Assembly: GCA_023910605.1 (NCBI GenBank)
Contig: JAAVVV010000001.1
Span: 1,168,698-1,232,697, forward strand
DNA: 64,000 nt
DNA from: Bosea sp. (in: a-proteobacteria)
Lineage (GTDB): Bacteria; Pseudomonadota; Alphaproteobacteria; Rhizobiales; Beijerinckiaceae
Direction of reading: 5' to 3'
The notes below the pieces were generated by a model. The model did not search any database. It saw only the letters and a list, made by a program, of their open reading frames with translations, and had not been told where the DNA came from. The translations under genes were made by a program, and so were the position numbers. This document shows, piece after piece, positions 62,892 to 64,000 of this stretch. Position 1 is the stretch's first letter. The number at the start of each line of letters is the position of its first letter.

Positions 62892-64000
62892 GAGCGGCGG
62901 TCCAGATAGTGGCCGGCGGGGGCTGGCCTGCGTGCCGGCTGGCCTGCGATCACCTCGATTTCGGCCTTGTCGAAATCGGCGTCGAGCAGCGCTGCCCTCA
63001 GGTCGGGGGAGTGGTCGCGCACCAGACGCGAGGTCGCCTCGCGCTCCGCCCAGACAGCCACGCCGATGTCGCGTCCCTGCATCGTCACCAGCGCATGGAC
63101 CGGCCCGATCGGCTCGACGTCGAGCGCAAAGCGGATGCGCCAGAGCCGCGCCTGCGCGCCTGCGGCGCCGGCGCCGGAGCGATCCTCCTCGACCTCGAGC
63201 GGCAGCACGGCGGTCCGCCCGTCCAGCGCCATCGGCAATTCGGTGAACCAGCGGTTGGTCGGCGCTGCCTGCGCGGCCTCATGCGCGCTGGGCAGCGAGG
63301 CGAACTGGCTCAGGCTGATGCGGTCGATCGCCGCTTCGGTCCGTTCAAGCACTTTCGTCATCATCGAGGCCGCGTCATCCGCTGCATCGATGCTGGGCCG
63401 GGCGACGGCTTGCGGCACGGGCAGGCCATCGCGCAGCGGGGGCTGGAGGCGCTGCCCAAAGGCTGGCGGCGTGGTCGGCTGCGTGCCTGCGCCGGCCATC
63501 CGTGTTTCGCGCATGGCCTGCTCGGGCAAGCCTGGGGGCATCGGACCGGACAGCGGCTCGGGCTGCGCCACCTGGTCCGCACCCGCCATGGCAACGGCGG
63601 CCGATGCCTGGCCAAGGGCTTCGCGCAGGCTCTGCCTCAGCGCCAGCAGCACGCCCTTGAGGTCAGGCTGCAATGCCGCAACAGCCCCGCGCGCGACATG
63701 CGCCTCGTGCAGCAGGCCCGAAGCCTTCACGGCCTTCTCAATGTCCCTCCCGGCAGCAGCCGGCGCCAAGCGCAGCGCCAGCGCGGCCTGCGTGGCGGCC
63801 AGCACGGGCTGCGGCATCAGTGGCGCCCGCGCCAGCGCTTCAAGATCGGCGAAGAGCGGGGCAAGCCCCCCCTGACGGGCGAGCGCTTGACCCATCAGCG
63901 GGCCGGCAGCGGCGCGCGCCGCCAGGATTTCGGCCGTGCGAGCCTGTGCAGGCCCGGCGCCCCCCACGGCAGCGGGAGCCGATCCACTCATGGCCTGGTC
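62888..64000 (-). CDS. fliK: Flagellar hook-length control protein FliK (possibly 5' partial)
   Basis: At least 367 residues from ATG at 63991; the frame remains open to the window edge, so the real start may lie beyond it. The N-terminal part is Ala/Pro-rich and low in complexity, as in FliK rulers. The C-terminal Flg_hook domain is clear: the block LPLEVEEDRSGAGAAGAQAR then FALDVEPIGPVHALVTMQGR and AEREATSRLVRDHSPDLRAA. It controls the switch of flagellar export from hook to filament. It is coupled to the FlhB-like gene. Confidence 0.85.
   Translation of the reverse strand, partial: DQAMSGSAPAAVGGAGPAQARTAEILAARAAAGPLMGQALARQGGLAPLFADLEALARAPLMPQPVLAATQAALALRLAPAAAGRDIEKAVKASGLLHEAHVARGAVAALQPDLKGVLLALRQSLREALGQASAAVAMAGADQVAQPEPLSGPMPPGLPEQAMRETRMAGAGTQPTTPPAFGQRLQPPLRDGLPVPQAVARPSIDAADDAASMMTKVLERTEAAIDRISLSQFASLPSAHEAAQAAPTNRWFTELPMALDGRTAVLPLEVEEDRSGAGAAGAQARLWRIRFALDVEPIGPVHALVTMQGRDIGVAVWAEREATSRLVRDHSPDLRAALLDADFDKAEIEVIAGQPARRPAPAGHYLDRRS

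Overview
The window reads as one continuous piece of chromosome from a GC-rich alphaproteobacterium of the order Hyphomicrobiales (Rhizobiales), broadly Bosea/Chelatococcus/Methylobacterium-like. The grounds are a MucR/Ros regulator, DUF6456, DUF1491 and DUF2336 proteins, HlyU, a DnaG whose zinc-finger cysteines are replaced in the rhizobial way, a CIRCE-controlled groESL operon and a FliK/FlhB-like flagellar pair. Gene density is high, and start-stop overlaps (ATGA, GTGA, TGATG) are common. I see no tRNA, rRNA, CRISPR array, intact insertion sequence or prophage.

Layout. 0-6 kb: end of a ChbG-type deacetylase, Fe-type superoxide dismutase, a disordered membrane protein, an isochorismatase-like hydrolase and oligopeptidase B. 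6-14 kb: mucR, a DUF6456 regulator behind a perfect palindrome, sufE, then a DivJ-like histidine kinase followed by a peptidoglycan-binding protein, DUF1491 and a convergent DUF2336 protein. 13-21 kb: envelope genes, namely a lipoprotein, a DUF1254/DUF1214 pair, a class A penicillin-binding protein, a secreted repeat protein, DUF2076 and an L,D-transpeptidase. 21-25 kb: a small secreted protein, a flippase, a glycosyltransferase, a GNAT enzyme and an EamA exporter. 25-28 kb: groESL with promoter, CIRCE and two identical downstream stem-loops. 28-31 kb: a small lipoprotein, a permuted-papain-like secreted protein coupled to a second L,D-transpeptidase, a fold-III PLP enzyme and a palindromic repeat.

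31-37 kb: a three-gene ABC importer of the NMT1/THI5 type divergent from an FAD-linked oxidase, then two decayed genes (a quinone-reductase fragment and a frameshifted tail-spike/VgrG-like fragment) facing each other, then a creatininase-family amidohydrolase. 37-42 kb: a sugar-nucleotide cluster of manC, a CBS-less sugar-phosphate isomerase, a very unusual protein joining an LDH/MDH-like Rossmann domain to an HPr-kinase-like P-loop domain, and GtrA. 42-50 kb: housekeeping genes carA, yqeY, dnaG, rpoD and hlyU, with a BrnTA toxin-antitoxin locus whose toxin gene carries a one-base frameshift. 50-55 kb: MFS transporter, short MetE-like methyltransferase, 2-TM protein, YciA-type thioesterase, second DUF2336 protein and a trans-3-hydroxyproline dehydratase-type enzyme. 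55-64 kb: mepA, a GT4 glycosyltransferase coupled to an LpxH-like phosphoesterase, an MBL-fold protein, then fliK, an FlhB-like gene, a CelD-type acyltransferase and dxs on the minus strand.

The strongest candidate for something undescribed is the LDH-like/HPr-kinase-like fusion at 39428-41593, tightly linked to sugar-phosphate and lipid-linked sugar genes. Secondary leads are the repeat protein at 18273-18860, the permuted-papain/L,D-transpeptidase pair at 28229-29700, the operator-like palindrome at 6823-6848 and the disarmed BrnT toxin. All identifications come from reading the sequence; no database search was run.
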